From contig JAGOQB010000009.1 in the NCBI GenBank assembly GCA_017991675.1, positions 1-64,000 on the forward strand: a stretch of 64,000 bases of DNA. Reading direction: 5' to 3'. This document shows positions 6,871-14,060 of the stretch, piece after piece. The stretch comes from Phenylobacterium sp. (GTDB taxonomy: Bacteria > Pseudomonadota > Alphaproteobacteria > Caulobacterales > Caulobacteraceae). Below the pieces are notes generated by a model, which saw nothing but the letters and a program-made list of their open reading frames with translations, made no database searches and was not told the DNA's origin. Each line of letters opens with the position of its first letter. Within the stretch, counting starts at the first letter, position 1. The position numbers were made by a program, and so were the translations under genes.

Positions 6871-8619
6871 TCAACCCGCCGCGACGGCTCGCGTTCCCCC
6901 TTTGGCGACCTGTGCGAGGTCGGACGCGATCTGGGCCATCACCGAGGTCCAGTCGCCGGGGCTGTCCGGCGAGTGGGCGAGCACCTGACTGTACCAGGGG
7001 TAGCGATCCGTCCCGAGGCGGGTCCAGGCCGATTCCACGGCGATCAGCCAGGCCGGCGCTCCGCTCGCCGCGGCGATGTTGAAGCTGGCGTTGGAGAATC
7101 CGATCACGAGGTCGAGCGCGGCGGACAGGGCTGCGACGTCGTCCAGGTCGTTGCGCAGGTCGATCCCGACCGGTTGGTGGATTTCAACCCCGAACGCCTC
7201 GCGGGCGTAGGCGATGGCTTCGGACTGGTCGCCGTACTGCAGGTTGACGAAGGTTATCCCGGGCGTCTGCAGAACCTCGCGCCAGTCGTCAAACGGGGCG
7301 AAGTAGCGGTGGCGACTGGAGTCGATGACCAGGCTGGTCCACAGCACCCCGACCTTGAGGCCGGGCAGGGCGGAGAGCGCTTGGCGCCAGCGCTGCACGC
7401 GGCCCGGGTCGGGCTTCATGTAGCCAGCCGGCCGGTTTGGAAATTGCTCAAGCGTGGCGCGGTGCGTCTTCAACATCGCTCCCAGCGGCGCCCAGAGGTC
7501 GATCTCGTCCCAATCCTTGATGAACTGCGCGCCGCGGAAGGCGCGGCCATCGCTCTTCAAGGTGGCGTGCGGCCCAAAGCGGACATTCGGATAGCTGCGC
7601 TGGAACAGCGGCAGCAACCGGTCGGTGACGGCGACCGTCAGGCGGCCCTCTGGGCCAAGCTCGGTGAGAACATCGTCCAGGATGTTGGCGAAGAGGATCT
7701 CGTCGCCCAGGCCCTGCTCGCCGAACAGCATGAGGTGACGTCCGGCGATGTCGGTCCCCGGCGTCCAGCGCGGCCGGTCGGCGACGAAATGGATCGGCTC
7801 GGCGTAGGTCGGCTCGAGCCGCGCGTCATAATAGTCCCAGCCCTCTGTCAATTCGCTGCGGGCGAGCAGCATGGTCGAGAGCGCAAAGCGCATCATCGAG
7901 CTGTCCTGCGGGACATCGGACAATTCGATGGCGTGCCGACAATGGGCGAGGGCCTCGTCGTGGCTGCGCTTGGTGAAGAGGATGTTGGCGAGATTGTAGT
8001 GCGCCTTGGCGTAGTCGGGCTCCAGGCGCAGCGCCTCATTGTAGAAGATCTCGGCCTGGTCGATGTCCCCCTTGTCGCCGACGATGGTGCCTAAGGTCAG
8101 CCACAGCATGGCGGCCTCCGGTTCAGCGGTCAGCGCCACCCGCAGGACTTCGATCGCCTCGTCGAAGCGCATCTGGCGCCGCAACAGGGCGCCCAGGTTG
8201 TTCGACGGATCGCGGGCGCCGAGCTTGTAGCTCAGGCAATGACGGAACAGCACCTCGGCTTGAGGCAGCATATCCATCTTGAAGGCGAGACGGCCGAGGT
8301 CGTGGGCGATATCGGGGTCGGCCGGCGATAGCGACAGGGCGCGCTCATAGGCGTCAAGCGCGGGAGCGCGCTGGTTCAGCTTGTCACGGCCGATGCCCAG
8401 AAGGTGCCAGCCCAGCACCAGGGTCGGGTCGTGGGTCAGCGCCTCCTCGGCGGCCATGCAGGCTTCGACGAAGCGATCGGCGTTGGCGTGCTCCAGCGCG
8501 ACCTGCAGGGACTTCAGGGCCTCGCGCGTGGCTGTGGCCGAGGCGATCTCGGCGCTCAGACGGGCGAGCTTCTCGGGGGCCGCGGCGTCGCCGACGGGGC
8601 CTTCATCAAACATCGCCAT
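6871..8619 (-). CDS. TPR-glycosyltransferase, FlmG/FlbA-like, second tandem copy
   Basis: The 582-residue protein has an N-terminal array of tetratricopeptide repeats (~35-250) and a C-terminal domain starting near RHLMLFGEQGLGDEILFAN (~305) that resembles ADP-heptose-type (GT-B) glycosyltransferases. In Caulobacter, FlmG/FlbA has this layout: the TPR half binds flagellins and the C-terminal half transfers a pseudaminic-acid-type sugar. The ATG at 8619 is 2 bases after the stop of the upstream paralogue; an in-frame reading far upstream belongs to another frame of that gene. The role as a flagellin glycosyltransferase is inferred from architecture and position next to the flagellin genes. Confidence 0.75.
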   Translation of the reverse strand: MAMFDEGPVGDAAAPEKLARLSAEIASATATREALKSLQVALEHANADRFVEACMAAEEALTHDPTLVLGWHLLGIGRDKLNQRAPALDAYERALSLSPADPDIAHDLGRLAFKMDMLPQAEVLFRHCLSYKLGARDPSNNLGALLRRQMRFDEAIEVLRVALTAEPEAAMLWLTLGTIVGDKGDIDQAEIFYNEALRLEPDYAKAHYNLANILFTKRSHDEALAHCRHAIELSDVPQDSSMMRFALSTMLLARSELTEGWDYYDARLEPTYAEPIHFVADRPRWTPGTDIAGRHLMLFGEQGLGDEILFANILDDVLTELGPEGRLTVAVTDRLLPLFQRSYPNVRFGPHATLKSDGRAFRGAQFIKDWDEIDLWAPLGAMLKTHRATLEQFPNRPAGYMKPDPGRVQRWRQALSALPGLKVGVLWTSLVIDSSRHRYFAPFDDWREVLQTPGITFVNLQYGDQSEAIAYAREAFGVEIHQPVGIDLRNDLDDVAALSAALDLVIGFSNASFNIAAASGAPAWLIAVESAWTRLGTDRYPWYSQVLAHSPDSPGDWTSVMAQIASDLAQVAKGGTRAVAAG

Positions 8620-8621
8620 GA

Positions 8622-10412
8622 TCAGGACTCCGCCGCCGTGACGACTGGCCCGGCTTGGATCTCCGCCGCGAGCGCCTGGGCGACATCGGCCATGAGCGGA
8701 GGCCAATCGCCCGAGGTCTCCGGCCAGAATGCGCGCACCTGACTGTACCAGGGGTAACGATCCGTCCCCAGGCGCGCCCAGGTGTCGGGCGAGGTCAGCA
8801 GCCAGCACGGCGCGCCGCAAGCCGCCGCGATGTTGAAGGTCGCGTTGGAGAAGCCGATCGTGAGGTCCAGCGCGCAGGCCAGGGCCGCGACGTCGTCGAG
8901 GTCGTTTTTGAGATCGATCCCCGGCGGCTGATGAATCTCCACGCCGAACTCGTCGCGAGCCCGCGCAATCGCCTGGCTGCAGTCGCCGTACTGGAGATTG
9001 ATAAAGGTCGCGCCCGGGGTCTTCAGGATCGGGGCCCACTCTTCGAACGGCGCGAAGTAGCGGTAGCGGGCCGTGTCGATCAGCATTGACGTCCAGAGCA
9101 AGCCGATGCGGGGGCCTGGCAGGTCGGCAAACACGGCGCGCCAATGTCTCACCCGGTCGGGGTCGGCCCTCATGAAGCCGCCCGGGCGCTCCGGAAAAGC
9201 CTCGGTGCTGCGGCGCAGTTGACGGGTCGCTTCTCCCATCGGCGCCCAGAAGTCGATGTCCGCCCAGTCCTCGATGAAGGGCACGGTCCGCACATGGCGT
9301 CCGCCGCTGCTGATGGAGCGGTGCGTCCCGAGCTGCGCCGTGGGGTATGCGCGCTTGAACAGCGGGAGCAGGCGATCGGTGACTGCGAGGGATAGCCGCC
9401 CGCCGGGGCCGAGCGCCTCAAGCACGTCGTCGATCGGGTTGGCGAAGAGGATCTCGTCGCCCAGGCCTTGCTCGCCGATCAGCAACATGTGGCGCCCGGA
9501 GATATCCGTGCCGGGCTCCCATTTCGGGCGGGTCGTCAGATAGTGCACCGGATCGCAGTAGGTGGGCTCGAGACGGGCGGTGTACTCGTCCCAGCCTTCG
9601 CCCAATTCGCCCTCCGCCAGCAGCATGGCCGCGAGGGAGAAGCGCATCGTGGTCAGGTCCTCGGGCGTCTTGCACTCGGCGATGGCCTGTCGGCACTGGG
9701 CGATCGCCTCGCTGCGCTGGCCCAGGGTGAAGAGCGTATTGGAAAGATTGTAGCGGGCCTTGGCTTCCCTGGGGTTCAGCCTGAGGGCCTCGGCATAGAA
9801 GACCGAGGCCTGTTCGGTCTCGCCCTGATCCTCCAGCACCGTGCCGAGCGTGTTCCAGAGCATGACCTTGTCCGGGTGCGCCTGGATGGCGGGCTTCAGC
9901 ACCTCGACCGCCTCGTCGTAGCGCAACTGGTCGCGCAGGACCCCGGCGAGGTTGTTGGTGCTCTCAGGGGCGAAGGGGCGGAACGAGAGGTAGTGCCGGA
10001 ACAGGGCCTCGGCCTGGGGCAGCATGCCCATCTTCGAGGCGAGCCGCCCGAGGTCGTTGGCGATCGGCGGGTTGGCCGGATCGATGGACAGGCCCCGCTC
10101 GTAGGCTTCCAGCGCGCCTGGCCAGTCATTCAGGTGCTCGCGGGCGATGGCCAGCAGGTGCCAAGCGTGAATGAGGGTCGCATCGCGTTCGACGGCTTTC
10201 TGCGCCGCCGTTCGCGCGCCGGCGTAGTCCTTGGCGGAGATGAGGGCGAGGGCCCGCTTGAGATGGGGGAGGGCGGCTTGAGTCGCCTTCAGGCCGCCCA
10301 GTTCACTGCGCAGCCGTCCGACAGCCTCCTTGGAGGCCGAGTCGCCTGCTGGACCGCCATAGCCCTTGACGAGTCGACGCTGGGCGCCTTTCGAATCCGA
10401 AGTCCCACTCAT
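8622..10412 (-). CDS. flmG: TPR-glycosyltransferase, FlmG/FlbA-like, first tandem copy
   Basis: The 596-residue protein is colinear with the downstream copy. TPR units span ~45-270 (repeated patterns such as LGRLASKMGMLPQAEALFRH) and a GT-B-like domain starts near GRHMLLIGEQGLGDEILFAN. Near-identical blocks in the two copies (GEQGLGDEILFAN, VTDRLLPLF, LGTDRYPWYSQV) show a gene duplication. Its length matches what I recall for Caulobacter FlmG/FlbA, so I assign the symbol here with reserve. It is transcribed divergently from flbT across 178 bases that contain a CtrA-like site. Probably cytoplasmic, glycosylating flagellin before export. Confidence 0.72.
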   Translation of the reverse strand: MSGTSDSKGAQRRLVKGYGGPAGDSASKEAVGRLRSELGGLKATQAALPHLKRALALISAKDYAGARTAAQKAVERDATLIHAWHLLAIAREHLNDWPGALEAYERGLSIDPANPPIANDLGRLASKMGMLPQAEALFRHYLSFRPFAPESTNNLAGVLRDQLRYDEAVEVLKPAIQAHPDKVMLWNTLGTVLEDQGETEQASVFYAEALRLNPREAKARYNLSNTLFTLGQRSEAIAQCRQAIAECKTPEDLTTMRFSLAAMLLAEGELGEGWDEYTARLEPTYCDPVHYLTTRPKWEPGTDISGRHMLLIGEQGLGDEILFANPIDDVLEALGPGGRLSLAVTDRLLPLFKRAYPTAQLGTHRSISSGGRHVRTVPFIEDWADIDFWAPMGEATRQLRRSTEAFPERPGGFMRADPDRVRHWRAVFADLPGPRIGLLWTSMLIDTARYRYFAPFEEWAPILKTPGATFINLQYGDCSQAIARARDEFGVEIHQPPGIDLKNDLDDVAALACALDLTIGFSNATFNIAAACGAPCWLLTSPDTWARLGTDRYPWYSQVRAFWPETSGDWPPLMADVAQALAAEIQAGPVVTAAES

Positions 10413-10458
10413 TGCATCGCCCCCGGATTCTGCATGGGGCGATCTTCAAAAATCATGC

Positions 10459-10474
10459 TTAACGGTCCGCTAAC
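10459..10474. promoter_or_regulatory. CtrA-like binding site between flmG and flbT
   Basis: TTAACGGTCCGCTAAC fits the Caulobacter CtrA consensus TTAA-N7-TTAAC with one mismatch (C for T). It lies in the 178-base divergent region between the glycosyltransferase pair and flbT-flaF. CtrA control of flagellar genes is established in Caulobacter; binding here is inference. Confidence 0.45.
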
Positions 10475-10590
10475 ACTTGGGGTTCGAACCTCGCCGCAAG
10501 AAGCGGTTAACCCCTCGCATCTAGCCTAGCCTGATCGAACTGCTGGACGCAGGCGGACTTGGGCGAAGCGCCTCTATTGGAGACTGAGGA

Positions 10591-11016
10591 ATGCCGCTGA
10601 AGCTGTCCCTGAAGCCCGGAGAGAAATTCGTTCTCAACGGCGCGGTGGTGCAGAACGGCGATCGCCGTACGACGCTGGTTCTGCAGAACAAGGCGTCGGT
10701 CCTTCGCGAGAAGGACATCATGCAGCCCGAGGACGCCGCCACGCCGGCCCGTCGCATCTACTTCCCGATGATGATGATGTACCTCGATGATGGCGGGGCC
10801 ACGCGTTACTACGACGAGTTCGCCCAGCGCCTGACCGAGTTCATGGGGGTCATCCGCAATCCGGAAGTGCTGGCGGAATGCGTCGCCATTTCAAAGCACG
10901 CCATGGCCCGCGAGTACTACAAGGCGCTCATGCTGTGTCGGAAGTTGATCGAGTACGAAGACGAGAGGTTGGGGAATGTCGCTTCGAGCTTACCAGCAGG
11001 CGGCGAGCCGGGCTGA
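10591..11016 (+). CDS. flbT: FlbT, flagellin translation repressor
   Basis: The 141-residue protein has the characteristic FlbT start [20 protein letters not shown], the central [13 protein letters not shown] and the C-terminal [16 protein letters not shown]. In Caulobacter, FlbT binds the 5' leader of flagellin mRNA and promotes its decay until hook assembly is complete, so it times filament synthesis. TGAGGA precedes the ATG. Its 3' end overlaps flaF by 41 bases, so the two are one transcript. Cytoplasmic. The tail beyond EDERLGN is short and Gly/Pro-rich. Confidence 0.95.
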   Translation: MPLKLSLKPGEKFVLNGAVVQNGDRRTTLVLQNKASVLREKDIMQPEDAATPARRIYFPMMMMYLDDGGATRYYDEFAQRLTEFMGVIRNPEVLAECVAISKHAMAREYYKALMLCRKLIEYEDERLGNVASSLPAGGEPG

Positions 11017-11347
11017 GGCCCCTAAGGACGCCGAGTACCGGCTGTTCGGCCAGGTGACGAGGGCGCTGATCGTGGCGTCCGAGGCACCGCTCACCGATTT
11101 CGCGGTGCGGATCGACGCGATCGATTGGAATCGGCGACTGTGGTCGACCCTGGCGCGCGATTGCTCGGAGCCGGACAACAAGCTGCCGGCGCAGATTCGC
11201 GCGGGCATTATTTCGCTCAGCCTGTTCGTCGGGCGCCACTCCAGCGAGGTGATGCGCGGCGAGGACAACTTCGACACCCTGATCGAGATCAACAAGATGA
11301 TGATGCAGGCGCTGTCCCAGCGTGCGGACGCGCCTGCCGCCGCCTAG
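10976..11347 (+). CDS. flaF: FlaF, flagellin regulator/chaperone
   Basis: The 123-residue protein begins [20 protein letters not shown], typical of FlaF, with conserved [14 protein letters not shown] and [20 protein letters not shown]. FlaF acts opposite to FlbT in alphaproteobacteria: it is needed for flagellin synthesis and binds flagellin for secretion. It overlaps the end of flbT by 41 bases in another frame, the usual arrangement. A strong stem-loop follows it. Confidence 0.95.
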   Translation: MSLRAYQQAASRAEAPKDAEYRLFGQVTRALIVASEAPLTDFAVRIDAIDWNRRLWSTLARDCSEPDNKLPAQIRAGIISLSLFVGRHSSEVMRGEDNFDTLIEINKMMMQALSQRADAPAAA

Positions 11348-11378
11348 ATCGGCCGCTGGTTAATATCGCTCTCGATTC

Positions 11379-11405
11379 AAGCGCCGGCCCATGTGGCCGG
11401 CGCTT
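11379..11405 (+). terminator. Stem-loop terminator after flaF
   Basis: An 11-bp perfect stem (AAGCGCCGGCC / GGCCGGCGCTT) with a 5-base loop ends in CTTT, 31 bases after flaF. The T-run is short, but the stem is strong and it separates flbT-flaF from the flagellin promoter. Confidence 0.7.
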
Positions 11406-11446
11406 TGCGTTTGGGCGCGCGGTCCTTCTCGGGCGACATTTGCCGA

Positions 11447-11462
11447 CCGGCAAAAATTGCCG
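11447..11462. promoter_or_regulatory. FlbD (ftr-like) enhancer site 1 upstream of flagellin 1
   Basis: CCGGCAAAAATTGCCG is a near-perfect palindrome with GGCA/TGCC arms, resembling ftr elements bound by the sigma-54 activator FlbD in Caulobacter. It sits about 115 bases upstream of the -24 element of the flagellin promoter, a normal enhancer distance. Confidence 0.6.
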
Positions 11463-11470
11463 ATCGGGCT

Positions 11471-11485
11471 GGGCAAAAAATGCCG
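11471..11485. promoter_or_regulatory. FlbD (ftr-like) enhancer site 2 upstream of flagellin 1
   Basis: GGGCAAAAAATGCCG repeats the motif of the site 24 bases upstream (start to start), close to two and a half helical turns away. Paired ftr elements are typical of Caulobacter late flagellar promoters. Confidence 0.58.
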
Positions 11486-11576
11486 AGTTGCTGCGGTTTT
11501 CGCGGCCCGGGATGTGGTTTACCCCGGGTAAATGAAAAAAATACAATATAATCAACATGTTATGTGCCGTCTTTGG

Positions 11577-11592
11577 TGGCCCCGCACTTGCT
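11577..11592 (+). promoter_or_regulatory. Sigma-54 promoter of flagellin 1
   Basis: TGGCCCCGCACTTGCT has GG at 11578-11579 and GC at 11590-11591 with exactly 10 bases between, matching the -24/-12 consensus TGGC-N7-TTGCT. Transcription should start near 11603, giving a leader of about 60 bases, the target region for FlbT. Confidence 0.85.
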
Positions 11593-11662
11593 TCGTGTCG
11601 GTCGGGCAAAATGCCTCCGGCAGTCAAAACGACGCCGGTCTCCGAGAAAAGGAACCACGCGT

Positions 11663-12496
11663 ATGGCCATGAATTCGGTTAATACCAACCAGGGCGCAAT
11701 GATCGCCCTGCAGAACCTCAACACCACCAACAAAGCCCTCGGCACCGTTCAGAACCGGATCAACACCGGCCAGAAGATCTCGTCGGCCAAGGACAACGGC
11801 GCCATCTGGGCCATCGCCCAGAACCAGCGCGCTGAATCGGCTTCGCTCAACTCCGTCGTCTCGTCGCTGCAACGCGGCCAGTCGGTGGCTGACGTCGCCA
11901 TGTCGGCCGGCACCGCCATCTCGGACATCCTCGTCCAGATGAAGGAAAAGGTCCTCGCGGCGACCGAAGCGGGCCTGTCGACCGCCTCCAAGTCGGCGCT
12001 CAGCGACGAGTACAAGGCGCTGCGCGACCAGATCGACACGATCGCCAACAACGCCACCTTCGACGGCGTCAACCTGATCTCGTCGACCTCGGTCAACAGC
12101 GCGAGCATCAAGGCGATCGCCAACGCCGACGCCACCGCGACCATCGACATCGCCCACGTGGTGCTGTCGAAGTCGAACACCAAGATCGCCGCCACCCTGG
12201 CCACCCTGACCAACGGCGTGACCTCGGCGGACGTGAAGGAAGTGGAAGACGCCATCCAGGACGTCTCCTCGGCCCTCTCGAAGCTCGGCACCGGCGCCAA
12301 GGCGCTCGACACCCACATGACCAACGTCATGAAGCTCCAGGACACCCTGGACGCCGGGGTCGGCAACCTGGTCGACGCCGACCTGGCGAAGGAAAGCGCG
12401 CAGCTGCAGGCGCTGCAGACCAAGCAACAGCTTGGCGTGCAGGCCCTCAGCATCGCCAACCAGTCGTCGAGCAGCCTGCTCGGACTGTTCCGCTAA
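11663..12496 (+). CDS. Flagellin 1 (FljK/FljL type)
   Basis: The 277-residue flagellin has both conserved ends: MAMNSVNTNQGAMIALQNLN with NRINTGQKISSAKDNGAIWAIAQ at the N-terminus, and DLAKESAQLQALQTKQQLGVQALSIANQ at the C-terminus. These form the D0/D1 coiled core; the variable middle is short, as in Caulobacter flagellins. It contains many Ser and Thr residues, the acceptor type for O-glycosylation by FlmG. The ATG at 11663 was chosen for the AAAAGGA upstream and the conserved start. Expressed from the sigma-54 promoter at 11577. Confidence 0.95.
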   Translation: MAMNSVNTNQGAMIALQNLNTTNKALGTVQNRINTGQKISSAKDNGAIWAIAQNQRAESASLNSVVSSLQRGQSVADVAMSAGTAISDILVQMKEKVLAATEAGLSTASKSALSDEYKALRDQIDTIANNATFDGVNLISSTSVNSASIKAIANADATATIDIAHVVLSKSNTKIAATLATLTNGVTSADVKEVEDAIQDVSSALSKLGTGAKALDTHMTNVMKLQDTLDAGVGNLVDADLAKESAQLQALQTKQQLGVQALSIANQSSSSLLGLFR

Positions 12497-12507
12497 GACC
12501 AAATGGG

Positions 12508-12525
12508 GCTCGGCCTCGGCCGAGC
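12508..12525 (+). terminator. Hairpin after flagellin 1
   Basis: GCTCGGCC-TC-GGCCGAGC is a perfect 8-bp stem 11 bases past the flagellin stop. No T-run follows, so it may be an mRNA 3' stabiliser or partial terminator allowing read-through into flaG. Confidence 0.45.
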
Positions 12526-12613
12526 TCCGCGTCGGCGGCGGGGAGGGAGACCTCTCCGCCGTCAGCGCGCAGATGGGGTCGTCGAGGGGCGCAAGTCTCC
12601 GGCGAATGGAACC

Positions 12614-12889
12614 ATGGAGAGCAAGCTCTCAGCGGTGGCGGCGCTCCCGGAGATCGAGCCCGTCCAGATCGCCGCCAAGCCGGTCGTCGCGCCGACGCCT
12701 GCGCCGCCGCCGTCGGCGGAGCCGGACCTGCGGCTGGTGATCGAGGAGGGGCAGGCCGGCAGCTTCGTCTACAAGACCATCGATCGTCGCACGGGCGAGG
12801 TGGTGTTGCAGCTGCCGCGTGAAGAGGTGCTGCGCATGCGTGACGCCGAGGCCTACGTGGCCGGGGCGGTCATCGCTACCCAGGCCTGA
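12614..12889 (+). CDS. flaG: FlaG-family flagellar protein
   Basis: The 91-residue protein has a Pro/Ala-rich N-terminus (VVAPTPAPPPSAEPD) and a conserved C-terminal block LVIEEGQAGSFVYKTIDRRTGEVVLQLPREEVLRM. That block matches FlaG proteins (pattern V-x-D-x-x-T-G-E-V-x-x-Q-x-P), which influence filament length. The ATG at 12614 was chosen over an open frame further upstream because the upstream part is Arg-rich out-of-character sequence and the family starts here. It lies between the two flagellin genes. Confidence 0.8.
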   Translation: MESKLSAVAALPEIEPVQIAAKPVVAPTPAPPPSAEPDLRLVIEEGQAGSFVYKTIDRRTGEVVLQLPREEVLRMRDAEAYVAGAVIATQA

Positions 12890-13018
12890 GGTTCATCGCG
12901 CCCGCCAGGCGGGCCTTGAGGCGCGTCCATCCACAGGGCGCAACCGCAGCCCGGGCAATGGGTCTGCGGGCGTCGTCGTGTTGACGTTAATCTTTCGGAA
13001 ACCATGCGCTTCCTAGCG

Positions 13019-13026
13019 TTAACCAT
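13019..13026 (+). promoter_or_regulatory. Possible CtrA half-site upstream of flagellin 2
   Basis: TTAACCAT at 13019-13026 is the 8-base CtrA half-site type described in Caulobacter; a related TTAA-N7-GAAACCAT arrangement lies at 12988. It is within the 193 bases before flagellin 2, where I see no sigma-54 -24/-12 pair. Confidence 0.3.
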
Positions 13027-13082
13027 AGTTTCGGCGTGCGAGTCGCGCGTCAATCATGGGTTCTCTGAAGGAGATTGGCGCC

Positions 13083-13916
13083 ATGGCGATGAGCGTAAAT
13101 ACGAACAAGTCGGCGCTGATCGCGCTCCAGAACCTCAACAGCACCAACGAAAAGCTGGAGCAGGTTCAGAACAAGATCAACACCGGCCTGCGGGTCGCGA
13201 ACGCCAAGGACAATGCGGCGGTGTACGCGATCGCGCAGAAGCAGCGGGCCGACTTCAGCTCGCTCGGCGCGGTGAAGATGAGCCTCGACCGCGCCACCTC
13301 GATCACCGACGTGGCCTTGAGCGCCGGGCAGCAGATCAGCGACATTCTCGTCCAGATGCGGGAAAAGGTCGTCGGCGCCGCCGAAGACTCCGCCTCGCCG
13401 TCGACCCGCAAAGCCTTCGACGACGAGTTCCAGACGCTGCTGCAGGCGATCAGCCAGTTTTCGGCGTCGGCGGAGTTCGACGGGGTGTCGGTCCTCAACG
13501 GCACGCTGACCGCCGACCTCAACTTCCTCGCGAACTCCGATGGCGACAGCTATATCGCGCTGACGCCGCAGGACTTCACGATCTCCGGGTCGATCATCAA
13601 CCTCGACGGCACCAATCTGACGGGCACAACGACGGCGACGAAGTCGGTCCTGTCGTCGCTCGATCTGGCGATCGGCAAGGTCACTGCGGCGCTGGCCGAG
13701 ATGGGCGCCCAGGCCAAGCAGATCGAGAAGCATGTCACCTTCGTCTCGAAGCTCCAGGACGTGCTGGAGACCGGGATCGGCAACCTGGTCGATGCCGACA
13801 TCGCCAAGGAAAGCGCGCGTCTGCAGGCCTTGCAGGTGCAACAGCAACTGGGCGCCCAGGCGCTGTCGATCGCGAACTCGCAGCCGCAGGTGATCCTGCA
13901 GCTGTTCAAGGGCTGA
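13083..13916 (+). CDS. Flagellin 2 (FljK/FljL type)
   Basis: Also 277 residues and clearly paralogous to flagellin 1: MAMSVNTNKSALIALQNLNS at the start and DIAKESARLQALQVQQQLGAQALSIANSQPQ at the end. The middle differs (for example ASPSTRKAFDDEFQTLLQ and an EFDGVSVLNG loop). GAAGGAG lies 8 bases before the ATG, a stronger ribosome site than flagellin 1 has. It lacks a visible sigma-54 promoter and may be read from different timing signals. A strong terminator follows. Confidence 0.95.
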   Translation: MAMSVNTNKSALIALQNLNSTNEKLEQVQNKINTGLRVANAKDNAAVYAIAQKQRADFSSLGAVKMSLDRATSITDVALSAGQQISDILVQMREKVVGAAEDSASPSTRKAFDDEFQTLLQAISQFSASAEFDGVSVLNGTLTADLNFLANSDGDSYIALTPQDFTISGSIINLDGTNLTGTTTATKSVLSSLDLAIGKVTAALAEMGAQAKQIEKHVTFVSKLQDVLETGIGNLVDADIAKESARLQALQVQQQLGAQALSIANSQPQVILQLFKG

Positions 13917-13940
13917 CGTCAGTCTGAGGAGAGCGTACCC

Positions 13941-13976
13941 GGCCCCGGAGCCCGATGGCTCCGGGGCCTTTTATTT
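13941..13976 (+). terminator. Intrinsic terminator after flagellin 2
   Basis: A perfect 12-bp stem (GGCCCCGGAGCC / GGCTCCGGGGCC) with a CGAT loop followed by TTTTATTT, 25 bases after the stop. Confidence 0.93.
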
Positions 13977-14060
13977 GCCTGGGCGTCGGGACCTTTAACC
14001 CCTCGTCAGCCCTTGTGGCGCAATCTGCAGTTGGAAAACTGCGTTGAGTCGATGGTCTAG

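Noticed and set aside
13977-14060. A TGGCGC/TGCA pair upstream of flaEY as a sigma-54 promoter
   Set aside because: The GG and GC pairs are 8 bases apart instead of 10, and the -12 T-run is absent.
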